7,290 bases of DNA from SIG607 sp045614505 (lineage in GTDB: Bacteria; Bacillota; Clostridia; Oscillospirales; Acutalibacteraceae): NCBI GenBank assembly GCA_045614505.1, contig JAZLDA010000082.1:1-7290 (forward strand). The letters are read 5' to 3'. Made by a program: the position numbers and the translations under genes. Shown in pieces: positions 1 through 5,806 of the stretch (position 1 is its first letter; each line of letters begins with the position of its first letter). Below the pieces are notes generated by a model that worked only from the letters and a program-made list of their open reading frames with translations, had not been told where the DNA came from and ran no database searches.

Positions 1-441
1 AATTCTGTGAGAGTGAACTGCATAAAAGCCTACGTTGCCGTCGTTTCCTACAGGATACTGTGCCTTGTTTCTGTAGCGGTCTGCTTTACCGCGAAGAATT
101 GGACTCGCCTTAATTTCTACTCCGCCTATACGGTGCATTACCTCTTCCACGCGTTGCTGCTTAATAAGTGCCTCCGCCTTATAATCAATATGTCGATAAA
201 CACAGCCGCCGCACTTTGAAAAAGCAGGACAGTCTATGTCTATTCTGTCCTTTGATTTTTCTATTATTTCGGTAAGTTTTCCAAAGCAATAGCTTTTTTT
301 AACCTTAACAATATGTACCCTTGCCTTATCTCCCACAGCAGTTCCGGGAACAAACACCGCCATTCCGTCGTATTTACCTACACCGTTGCCGTCATGGGTA
401 ACATCTGTTATATCTATAATTATTTCTGAATTTTTCTGCAT
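1..441 (-). CDS. rlmD: 23S rRNA (uracil-C5)-methyltransferase, RlmD/RumA type, N-terminal part (cut by window edge)
   Basis: The first 147 codons are present; the gene runs off the left edge, so the SAM-binding methyltransferase domain is not visible. Residues 1-60 form a TRAM-type beta-barrel RNA-binding domain, including DVTHDGNGVGKYDG, VFVPGTAVGD and the VKKSYCFGKL strand. Cys71, Cys77 and Cys80 lie in CPAFSKCGGC, the iron-sulfur cluster signature (C-x5-C-G-G-C) of the RumA/RlmD/RlmCD group. Residues 122-147 (YRNKAQYPV, then GFY and SHRI) match the start of the family's central domain. Family members use SAM to methylate C5 of a 23S rRNA uridine (U1939 in E. coli; RlmCD in Bacillus modifies two sites). 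The gene lies 23 bp after the DUF5412-like gene, so it is probably last or late in that operon. ATG at 439-441 has only a weak Shine-Dalgarno; an in-frame GTG three codons upstream (448-450) is possible. The family is secure, but which uridine(s) it modifies cannot be told from this part. Confidence 0.9.
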   Translation of the reverse strand, partial: MQKNSEIIIDITDVTHDGNGVGKYDGMAVFVPGTAVGDKARVHIVKVKKSYCFGKLTEIIEKSKDRIDIDCPAFSKCGGCVYRHIDYKAEALIKQQRVEEVMHRIGGVEIKASPILRGKADRYRNKAQYPVGNDGNVGFYAVHSHRI

Positions 442-464
442 ATAAACCACTTAATGACTCTTTA

Positions 465-863
465 TTATTCTTTTGTTATTCTTCTTGAATCGTAGCTTTC
501 ACCCTCAGCAATATTGAGTGTCCGAGAGTCAATTGTAATGATATTATTATCTTCCCATCCTACAGTGACTACAGATTTTCCCACTTCCCAGTAAACATTT
601 TTTTCACTGCTGACAATGTTTTCTTCATTACTGAAGTCAAAGGTGCGCACCTCTATTCTTATAGCACAGCCCTCGGGAGTATCTATCCTGTAGACCTCGG
701 CAGAGCGTGAGCTGTCGGGAGACATAGAGCTATATAGATACTGTCCCTCAGGCAACGCTTCCATTGTATAGAAAAACTGGTCCTTTACATAAAAAAACAG
801 ATTTGCCGCAAAAATCAAAAATACAAATATATAATATATAGCATATTTTGTAAAAGATTTCAT
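465..863 (-). CDS. small membrane-anchored protein, DUF5412-like
   Basis: A 132-residue protein of unknown function. One hydrophobic segment at about residues 8-26 (YAIYYIFVFLIFAANLFFY) follows a short Lys-containing N-terminus, and no lipobox cysteine or clear signal peptidase site is visible, so I read it as a signal anchor with residues 33-132 outside the cell. The outer domain has LPEGQYLYSSMSPDSS, then beta-rich sequence with NVYWEVGK, VGWEDNNIITIDSRTLNI and a final YDSRR. This pattern (an S-P-D turn near the start, a W strand, an 'I-D/N-x-x-x-L-x-I' strand and a terminal Y-D-x-R-R) is what I recall of DUF5412 proteins; the assignment is from memory of the family. ATG at 861-863 is preceded by a GAGG Shine-Dalgarno (on the minus strand) in the 16-bp gap after the DUF975-like gene. 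The tight spacing indicates co-transcription with that gene and probably with rlmD. Confidence 0.72.
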   Translation of the reverse strand: MKSFTKYAIYYIFVFLIFAANLFFYVKDQFFYTMEALPEGQYLYSSMSPDSSRSAEVYRIDTPEGCAIRIEVRTFDFSNEENIVSSEKNVYWEVGKSVVTVGWEDNNIITIDSRTLNIAEGESYDSRRITKE

Positions 864-879
864 AAAATGACCTCACAGA

Positions 880-1668
880 TTAAATTTCGTGCATAGGAGC
901 ATCAATAGCAGCCTTTCCCGAAAGATTATAAAAAGCAACATTATAGCGGCATTCCACCACATACGCCATAAGCAGATAAGGAACTGTGAAAAGCAGAGGT
1001 ATAAACAAAAGTGAAAAGAGAATCCAGCCGGAAAAACCGAAAAGGTGGCTCGAAAATCTGCTTTTAGTGTATTTTCCTATTTCTATTCCCCGCTTTATAG
1101 CGTCCTTAGGCTTCATATCTTCATCCGATACAAAAAGAAAAGCAGGAAGATAAAGCCCTATTAAACGGACTATTGTAAGTACTACTGCCGCAATTTCGAA
1201 CACATAAATCAAATATCTTAAATTAACGAGAAGCAAGGGTGTTGACGCGCCTATCCACTGAAAGAACGTACCGCTTGTAAAAACGTAGGTAAGTATAGCC
1301 GGAAGGAACAAAATCAATTCCACAATTACCCAGTGTACTGCCACTCTCAGATTAAAAGAAAGGCTTCTTAAATATTCTTTTTTGTTGGAAAAATAATAAA
1401 ATGTTTCTGCGGTACTGTCCTCACAACCGTTTGCTGTTCTCCAAAAGACCCTTAATGCGCCAAGCCAAAGAGGGGCGCAGAGAAGGATAAACACCACTAC
1501 AGCAAGGATATCACCGATAATTACACCAAAAGGCAAGGTTAAAAGATATCCCATAAGCAAGACGGCGATTGAGGCAAAAACAGGTATCATTGCCACCGTA
1601 CAAGCTCTTGCCCAATTGCCGCGCAGATGAGTCAGCGCCGTAGATTTAACAGCCTTTGTCGTTACCAT
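880..1668 (-). CDS. polytopic membrane protein, DUF975-like
   Basis: I propose 262 residues from the ATG at 1666-1668. The longer reading begins at a TTG (1687-1689), but a GGAG lies at 1678-1681, 9 nt before the ATG, and the predicted transcript begins only a few bases before the TTG. About five or six hydrophobic stretches are visible, at roughly residues 21-45, 49-76, 107-131, 148-178 and 208-240. Near the N-terminus LRGNWARA resembles the 'L-x-G-N-W-x-x-A' opening of DUF975 proteins. The C-terminal half (IGLYLPAFLF, the DAIKRGIEIGKY helix, FGFSGWILFSLL, VPYLLMAY, then NVAFYNL) follows the same family's layout: a repeated-helix segment before an 'F-x-G-W' membrane helix and a closing 'PY...A-FY'. 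Function is unknown; some relatives are annotated as glycerophosphodiesterase membrane-domain proteins, but no enzyme motif is present here. It is first in a leftward operon and has its own promoter. Confidence 0.75.
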   Translation of the reverse strand: MVTTKAVKSTALTHLRGNWARACTVAMIPVFASIAVLLMGYLLTLPFGVIIGDILAVVVFILLCAPLWLGALRVFWRTANGCEDSTAETFYYFSNKKEYLRSLSFNLRVAVHWVIVELILFLPAILTYVFTSGTFFQWIGASTPLLLVNLRYLIYVFEIAAVVLTIVRLIGLYLPAFLFVSDEDMKPKDAIKRGIEIGKYTKSRFSSHLFGFSGWILFSLLFIPLLFTVPYLLMAYVVECRYNVAFYNLSGKAAIDAPMHEI

Positions 1669-1677
1669 AAACTTCAG

Positions 1678-1681
1678 CTCC
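1678..1681 (-). promoter_or_regulatory. ribosome binding site deciding the start of the DUF975-like gene
   Basis: GGAG on the minus strand, 9 nt before the ATG at 1666-1668. It lies inside the reading frame that would begin at TTG 1687-1689. No Shine-Dalgarno precedes that TTG, so the downstream ATG is preferred. Confidence 0.65.
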
Positions 1682-1701
1682 GAACACAAATTTATATCTT
1701 T

Positions 1702-1730
1702 ATTATACCAGAAATATATACTAAAGTATT
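1702..1730 (-). promoter_or_regulatory. extended -10 sigma-A promoter for the DUF975/DUF5412/rlmD operon
   Basis: On the minus strand, 1710-1702 reads TGGTATAAT, a perfect -10 box with the TGn extension. With a 17-bp spacer the -35 position (1725-1730) reads AATACT, a poor match, as is common for extended -10 promoters. The expected transcription start is near 1695. It overlaps the last codon or two of pcrA, and no terminator is visible between pcrA and this point, so read-through from pcrA could also feed the operon. Confidence 0.6.
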
Positions 1731-4068
1731 AAAGAATCTTTAATTTTGCAAATCCTGCCATCAATTTTTTGAGACCCACTCCCGAAAACTGTATTTCAAG
1801 CAGAGTGTCACTGCCCATAGGCACCGTTTTAAGTATTTTGCCCACACCGAAGGTGTTATGCTCCACTGTCATACCTGCAGTATATTTGCATTCCGGCTTT
1901 TTAGTGGGTGCAGTGTAGACACTTCGCTTTGCATACGCAGATGAGGAAAAAGCGGACTCCACGGCAATTTTTGACGGTTCAACACGTTTCATTCCGCCGA
2001 AATTGCAAAGCTCCTCGGGAATTTCCTTTAAAAATCTGGATGGCAAATTTCTGTTTGTCATACCATAAAGCATTCGGGTATAAGCATTGGTTATATAAAG
2101 GCGCTTTTTAGCTCTTGTTATAGCAACATAGGCAAGACGCCTTTCTTCTTCCATTTCAGCCTGTCCTGCATAAATTGACTGATTTCCGGGGAAAACCCCC
2201 TCTTCCCAGCCGATAAGATACACATTATCAAATTCAAGACCCTTAGCGCTGTGCACCGTCATCATTATAACGCGGTCATTTTCACTGTCCAGAGAGTCAA
2301 TATCACTGACAAGGGCAACCTCTTCGAGAAAGCCCGAAAGAGTAGGCTCATCATTTTCAAGCTCATACTGAAGAATGGAGCTGGAAAGTTCCTTAACATT
2401 CTCTACCCTGTCCTGCTCGGTAGGGCCTGCCGCCATAAGAGCAGTGATATAGCCCGTAGCTGCAACCACCTCTTCGCAAAGCTCATGGATAGAAACTTGT
2501 TCACTAAGCTCTATAAATCGCTTTATCATATCGGTAAACTGCCTTAGTTTTCCGGCAGCACGGGAAAGCGCGGGATAATTCTCGGCATTTGCCATTACCT
2601 CAAAAAGTGAAATACCAAGTCCCTCGGCGATTTCGGAGGCGTTATTAATAGTGGTATCCCCTATTCCTCTTTTTGGCTCATTGATTATTCGTTTGAGCCT
2701 GATAGCATCATTTGTATTGTTAATAACCTGCAGATAAGCAAGAACATCCTTGATTTCTTTTCTGTCAAAGAATCTTGTGCCGCCTATTACGGTGTAGGCA
2801 ACACCGCTTCTTGCAAATACATTTTCGAGGGCGGCGGATTGCGCATTCATTCTGTAAAGCACCGCATTTGAAGAAGCTTTGCCGCCGTTTCTTATATTAG
2901 CAAAAACCATTTCGGCAACATATTTTGCCTCTTCCATCTGATTTTCAGCAGTATGCACTTCAATGGGCACACCCTCGCCGTTTTCAGTCCAAAGGGTCTT
3001 GCCCTTTCTACCCTTATTATTAGCAATAACAGCATTAGCGGCATCAAGAATATGAGAGGTAGAGCGGTAATTCTGCTCCAGTCTTATAACCTTGGCATTG
3101 TCATATTCGTCCTCAAAATTAAGAATATTTTCAATTGTCGCGCCTCTGAAACGGTAAATACTCTGGTCATCGTCTCCCACAACACAGATATTCTTCTCCC
3201 TCTCTGCAAGGGTCTTGACAAGCACATACTGAGCATAGTTTGTATCCTGATACTCGTCCACCATAATATAGCGGAATTTATTTCTGTATGTATCGGCAAC
3301 CTCGGGGAAAGACTGAAGCAGTTTTACAGTGTTTACTATCATATCGTCAAAATCCATAGCATTGGCTTCTTTAAGACGCTGTGAGTAGGCTTCATACAAA
3401 TCTGCTACAGTTCTTTTTCTGTAATCCATACCTGCTTCTTTTCGGTATTCCTCGGGAGAAATCAGCTTGTCCTTTGATGAAGAAATTTCACTGAGCACAG
3501 CTTTAACGGGGAAAGCCTTGTCATCAATGTTAAAGCTTTTCATTATTTCCTTTAAAAGCCTCTTTTGGTCATCTGTATCATAAACTGTGAAGTGGGAATC
3601 ATAACCGATAAGAGAAGCATATCTGCGAAGTATTTTACCGCAGACAGAATGGAATGTACCTGCCCATATATCAAGTGAATCATCCTGAAGTTTTGCAGAT
3701 ATTCTCTCTTTCAGTTCCCCTGCCGCCTTGTTTGTAAAGGTAATGGCAAGAATTTGCCAGGGCTGAGCTGGGTCAACCGACAAAAGATGCTCCGGAAAAT
3801 TCTTTTCCTCACCCTTTGCGTATTTTTCGAGATATTCTACATTCGAATCGGTTAAAAAAGGTATCTCTTCACTGTTATAAGCATTACCGTATTTAACAAG
3901 ATAGGCAATTCTGTTTACAAGCACTGTAGTTTTTCCGCTTCCTGCTCCTGCAAGCACAAGAACAGGTCCTTTAGCGGTGGTGACAGCCTCAAACTGGCGG
4001 TCGTTCATACTGCCGAACTCTTGTCTTATTATTCTTTTTCTCAGTTCTATAAACTGTTTATCGGTCAT
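1729..4068 (-). CDS. pcrA: ATP-dependent DNA helicase PcrA (UvrD/Rep family, SF1A)
   Basis: A 779-residue 3'-5' helicase acting in nucleotide excision repair, rolling-circle replication and clearing of RecA filaments or stalled RNA polymerase. All SF1A motifs are present in order: Q motif NDRQFEAV (22-29), Walker A GAGSGKT (41-47), Ia ITFTNKAA (109-116), Ic TFHS (138-141), II DEYQDT (271-276), III GDDDQSIYRFRGA (298-310), IV RLEQNYRS (329-336), V TVHSAKGLEFD (604-614) and VI RRLAYVAITRAKKRL (643-657). The last 50 residues (from about 728, YTAGMTVEHNTFGVGKIL to LKKLMAGFAKLKIL) are the Tudor-like RNA polymerase-binding tail typical of PcrA/UvrD, so full length is retained. Between motifs I and Ia there are about 40 additional or unusual residues (60-103) absent from Bacillus/Geobacillus PcrA. 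The start is ATG at 4066-4068, with AGGAG 7 nt upstream. The same frame stays open to 4236, but that extension is low-complexity Ile/Tyr/Phe-rich translation of promoter DNA and runs across the asnS start. Confidence 0.96.
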   Translation of the reverse strand: MTDKQFIELRKRIIRQEFGSMNDRQFEAVTTAKGPVLVLAGAGSGKTTVLVNRIAYLVKYGNAYNSEEIPFLTDSNVEYLEKYAKGEEKNFPEHLLSVDPAQPWQILAITFTNKAAGELKERISAKLQDDSLDIWAGTFHSVCGKILRRYASLIGYDSHFTVYDTDDQKRLLKEIMKSFNIDDKAFPVKAVLSEISSSKDKLISPEEYRKEAGMDYRKRTVADLYEAYSQRLKEANAMDFDDMIVNTVKLLQSFPEVADTYRNKFRYIMVDEYQDTNYAQYVLVKTLAEREKNICVVGDDDQSIYRFRGATIENILNFEDEYDNAKVIRLEQNYRSTSHILDAANAVIANNKGRKGKTLWTENGEGVPIEVHTAENQMEEAKYVAEMVFANIRNGGKASSNAVLYRMNAQSAALENVFARSGVAYTVIGGTRFFDRKEIKDVLAYLQVINNTNDAIRLKRIINEPKRGIGDTTINNASEIAEGLGISLFEVMANAENYPALSRAAGKLRQFTDMIKRFIELSEQVSIHELCEEVVAATGYITALMAAGPTEQDRVENVKELSSSILQYELENDEPTLSGFLEEVALVSDIDSLDSENDRVIMMTVHSAKGLEFDNVYLIGWEEGVFPGNQSIYAGQAEMEEERRLAYVAITRAKKRLYITNAYTRMLYGMTNRNLPSRFLKEIPEELCNFGGMKRVEPSKIAVESAFSSSAYAKRSVYTAPTKKPECKYTAGMTVEHNTFGVGKILKTVPMGSDTLLEIQFSGVGLKKLMAGFAKLKIL

Positions 4069-4075
4069 TTTAAAG

Positions 4076-4080
4076 CTCCT
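4076..4080 (-). promoter_or_regulatory. ribosome binding site fixing the pcrA start
   Basis: AGGAG on the minus strand, 7 nt before the ATG at 4066-4068. It rules out the 56-codon upstream extension of the frame, which has no counterpart in PcrA proteins and would begin inside asnS. Confidence 0.85.
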
Positions 4081-4111
4081 AAAAGAAAAAACTGTATAAT
4101 AAATATATATT

Positions 4112-4140
4112 ATTATAAAATATATGTAAAAATATATCAA
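4112..4140 (-). promoter_or_regulatory. sigma-A promoter for pcrA
   Basis: Minus-strand -35 box TTGATA (4140-4135), exactly 17 bp of AT-rich spacer, and -10 box TATAAT (4117-4112). The predicted transcription start is near 4105, giving a leader of about 36 nt that contains the AGGAG site. It stands back to back with the asnS promoter; the two -35 boxes are 7 bp apart. Confidence 0.8.
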
Positions 4141-4147
4141 GTTAAAA

Positions 4148-4176
4148 TTGACCTTTTGATATTTTAAGTGTATAAT
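4148..4176 (+). promoter_or_regulatory. sigma-A promoter for asnS
   Basis: -35 box TTGACC (4148-4153), a 17-bp spacer and -10 box TATAAT (4171-4176). The expected start is near 4183, leaving a leader of about 29 nt before the ATG, with AGGAG at 4199-4203 (8 nt from the start codon). The leader is far too short for a T-box, so expression is probably constitutive at this level. Confidence 0.85.
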
Positions 4177-4211
4177 AATCCTATATATGTTATTTTTTAG
4201 GAGATGTATGT

Positions 4212-5606
4212 ATGAAACGTACCGAAATCGTAACACTCTTTGCCTCTCCCGATAGCTTTACCGGCAAAGAGATAACCGTATGCGGCTGGATAAAAACTTC
4301 CCGCCAATCCAAAAACATCAGCTTTATCGAGCTTAACGACGGTTCTTCCTTTAAAAATCTTCAGGTAGTTTACGGTGAAGAATCCATTTCCAACTTTGCA
4401 GAAATTTCCGCTTTGAATGTAGGCTCTGCTATATGCGTTAAGGGAAATCTTGTTGCAACCCCCGAAATGAAACAGCCCTTTGAACTGCAGGCAACAGAAA
4501 TCATCGTTGAGGGTGCTTCCACCCCCGACTATCCTCTGCAGAAAAAGCGCCACTCCCTTGAATATCTGCGCACCATTCAGCATCTTCGTCCCCGTACCAA
4601 TACTTTTTCCGCTGCTTTCAGAGTACGCTCTGTAGCCGCTTATGCCATTCACAAGTTCTTCAACGAAAGAGGCTTCGTTTATGCTCATACACCTCTTATC
4701 ACCACCAGTGATGCAGAGGGCGCAGGCGAAATGTTCAGAGTAACCACCCTTGATGTAGGTCAGCCTCCCTTAACAGAGGACGGCGCAATAGACTACAGTC
4801 AGGACTTCTTCGGCAAAGGCACAAGCCTTACTGTATCAGGTCAGCTTCAGGCTGAGGCTATGGCAATGGCTTTCGGAAAGGTTTATACCTTTGGTCCTAC
4901 CTTCCGTGCAGAAAAATCCTACACAGCCCGCCACGCCGCAGAATTTTGGATGATAGAGCCTGAAATCGCCTTTGCGGATTTGCAGGACGATATGGACCTT
5001 GCAAGGGATATGTTAAAATACGTCCTTTCCTACATTTATGATAACTGCCCTGCCGAGCTTGACTTCTTTGAAGCTCATTTTGAAAAGGGACTTCGCGATA
5101 AGCTCCGTAATGTAATTGATTCCGAATTTGCAACAGTTACCTACACCGAGGCTGTTGAAATACTGCAGAAGAGCGGTAAGAAGTTCGAGTACAAGGTAGA
5201 GTGGGGCTGTGATTTACAGAGCGAGCACGAAAGATACCTTACCGAAGAGGTTTTCAAAAAGCCCCTTTTCGTAACCAACTACCCCAAAGAGATAAAAGCA
5301 TTCTATATGCGTCTTAACGATGACGGAAAAACCGTTGCCGCAGTTGACTGTCTTGTACCCGGTATCGGCGAGATTATCGGCGGCAGTCAGCGTGAGGAAC
5401 GCCTTGATTTATTAAAAAAACGCATCGAGGAAATCGGCGGCACAGAGGAAGAATATGGCTGGTATTTAGACCTTCGCCGTTTCGGCGGTGCAAAGCATGC
5501 AGGCTTTGGTCTCGGCTTTGAAAGACTTATTATGTATGTAACCGGTATTGCTAATATACGCGATGTTCTCCCCTTCCCCAGAACAACCGGTTCTGCTGAA
5601 TTCTAA
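4212..5606 (+). CDS. asnS: asparaginyl-tRNA synthetase
   Basis: A 464-residue cytoplasmic class IIb aminoacyl-tRNA synthetase that charges tRNA-Asn using ATP and asparagine. The length is normal for bacterial AsnRS. Residues 20-100 are the OB-fold anticodon-binding domain (VCGWIKTSRQSKNISFIELND). Catalytic motif 1 lies near 133-161 (FRVRSVAAYAIHKFFNERGF to the TPLI proline). Motif 2 is at 230-246 (TFRAE, then TARHAAEFW, with the ATP-binding arginine and the AsnRS-type HxxEFW). Motif 3 is at 431-441 (GFGLGFERLIM), followed by IRDVLPFPRT, a tail shared by AsnRS and AspRS; the close match to the PFPRT-G-x-AEF ending supports AsnRS. The QAEAM segment (213-217) belongs to the active-site region. 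The start is ATG 4212 with AGGAG 8 nt upstream; an ATG at 4208 is out of frame. The gene appears monocistronic, with its own promoter and a hairpin behind it. Its presence indicates direct tRNA-Asn charging rather than sole reliance on amidation. Confidence 0.97.
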   Translation: MKRTEIVTLFASPDSFTGKEITVCGWIKTSRQSKNISFIELNDGSSFKNLQVVYGEESISNFAEISALNVGSAICVKGNLVATPEMKQPFELQATEIIVEGASTPDYPLQKKRHSLEYLRTIQHLRPRTNTFSAAFRVRSVAAYAIHKFFNERGFVYAHTPLITTSDAEGAGEMFRVTTLDVGQPPLTEDGAIDYSQDFFGKGTSLTVSGQLQAEAMAMAFGKVYTFGPTFRAEKSYTARHAAEFWMIEPEIAFADLQDDMDLARDMLKYVLSYIYDNCPAELDFFEAHFEKGLRDKLRNVIDSEFATVTYTEAVEILQKSGKKFEYKVEWGCDLQSEHERYLTEEVFKKPLFVTNYPKEIKAFYMRLNDDGKTVAAVDCLVPGIGEIIGGSQREERLDLLKKRIEEIGGTEEEYGWYLDLRRFGGAKHAGFGLGFERLIMYVTGIANIRDVLPFPRTTGSAEF

Positions 5607-5610
5607 ACAA

Positions 5611-5666
5611 AAAAGCAAGTGTCTAAAGGGAGACACTCCGTAAGGAAGTTGTCTCCCTTCGCTTTT
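5611..5666 (+). terminator. probable intrinsic terminator behind asnS, with a competing hairpin
   Basis: Arms AAGGGAGACA (5626-5635) and TGTCTCCCTT (5650-5659) form a perfect 10-bp stem. The 14-nt interval can extend it through CC/GG closing a GTAA tetraloop (5640-5643) with one or two bulges. The stem is followed by CGCTTTTG, a short T-run; AAAAGC (5611-5616) and GCTTTT (5661-5666) could add an outer stem. A second hairpin pairs AGTGTCT (5618-5624) with AGACACT (5631-5637) around a 6-nt loop and uses part of the same middle arm, so the two cannot coexist. The T-run is weak, so termination is probable rather than certain. Read on the minus strand, the outer sequence ends in GCTTTTTTG, so the element could act in both directions. 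Confidence 0.6.
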
Positions 5667-5726
5667 GTAGTCAGCCGGAATGATTGAATTGTAAGTATAA
5701 TTTGGTTTTACATTTTTACCACAAAC

Positions 5727-5742
5727 AAGTTGACATCTCAAC
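5727..5742 (+). promoter_or_regulatory. putative MarR operator O1, overlapping the -35 box
   Basis: AAGTTG (5727-5732), 6 nt, then CAAC (5739-5742), an inverted repeat covering the TTGACA -35 box (5730-5735). The same AAGTTG-N6-CAAC pattern recurs 36 bp downstream. MarR-family dimers commonly bind such imperfect palindromes in their own promoters; binding by this protein is inferred. Confidence 0.5.
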
Positions 5743-5758
5743 ATCTTTGTGATATGCT
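5730..5758 (+). promoter_or_regulatory. sigma-A promoter for marR-degV-gtrA
   Basis: Perfect -35 box TTGACA (5730-5735), a 17-bp spacer and -10 box TATGCT (5753-5758) preceded by TGA, an extended -10. The expected transcription start is near 5765, within the second operator. The leader of about 42 nt carries AAGGAG at 5792-5797, 9 nt before the marR ATG. Confidence 0.78.
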
Positions 5759-5760
5759 AT

Positions 5761-5782
5761 AAAAGTTGTAATTTCAACTTTT
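5761..5782 (+). promoter_or_regulatory. putative MarR operator O2, at the transcription start
   Basis: A perfect 8-bp inverted repeat, AAAAGTTG (5761-5768) and CAACTTTT (5775-5782), separated by 6 nt. It begins 2 bp after the -10 box and covers the predicted transcription start, a classic position for repression. It shares AAGTTG-N6-CAAC with the upstream copy. The transcript could also fold here, but the AT-rich stem is weak and has no adjacent T-run, so an operator is the better reading. Confidence 0.65.
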
Positions 5783-5806
5783 TGATTTTATAAGGAGTAT
5801 TTATTT

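Noticed and set aside
1..5. AATTC at the window start as an EcoRI cloning junction
   Set aside because: It falls in frame within conserved rlmD sequence, and uncut GAATTC sites occur at 5598-5603 and 6246-6251, so it is simply part of the gene.
1731..1741. Small inverted repeat at the pcrA stop codon as a terminator
   Set aside because: A 5-bp AT-rich stem with a single-base centre and no T-run is too weak to terminate.
2953..3384. A 143-codon plus-strand open frame inside pcrA (and a smaller one at 2251-2547)
   Set aside because: Both lie antisense to conserved helicase motifs, and their translations resemble no protein family I know.
4095..4100. A plus-strand TATAAT in the pcrA/asnS intergenic region
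   Set aside because: It has no -35 box at suitable spacing and would read through the pcrA leader; chance match in AT-rich DNA.
4069..4236. A 56-codon N-terminal extension of the pcrA frame
   Set aside because: It is low-complexity Ile/Tyr/Phe-rich translation of AT-rich promoter DNA, crosses the asnS start, has no PcrA counterpart, and the ATG at 4066-4068 has an ideal AGGAG.
4197..4688. A 163-codon open frame on the minus strand inside asnS
   Set aside because: It is antisense to a fully conserved AsnRS gene, has no recognisable domain and no convincing ribosome binding site; it is a shadow of the codon pattern.
5696..5701. TATAAT upstream of the marR promoter
   Set aside because: No -35 box at 16-18 bp; the TTGACA promoter at 5730-5758 is much better placed.
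5466..5744. A 92-codon minus-strand open frame across the asnS end and the intergenic region
   Set aside because: It runs through the hairpin region and the marR -35 box and has no family resemblance.
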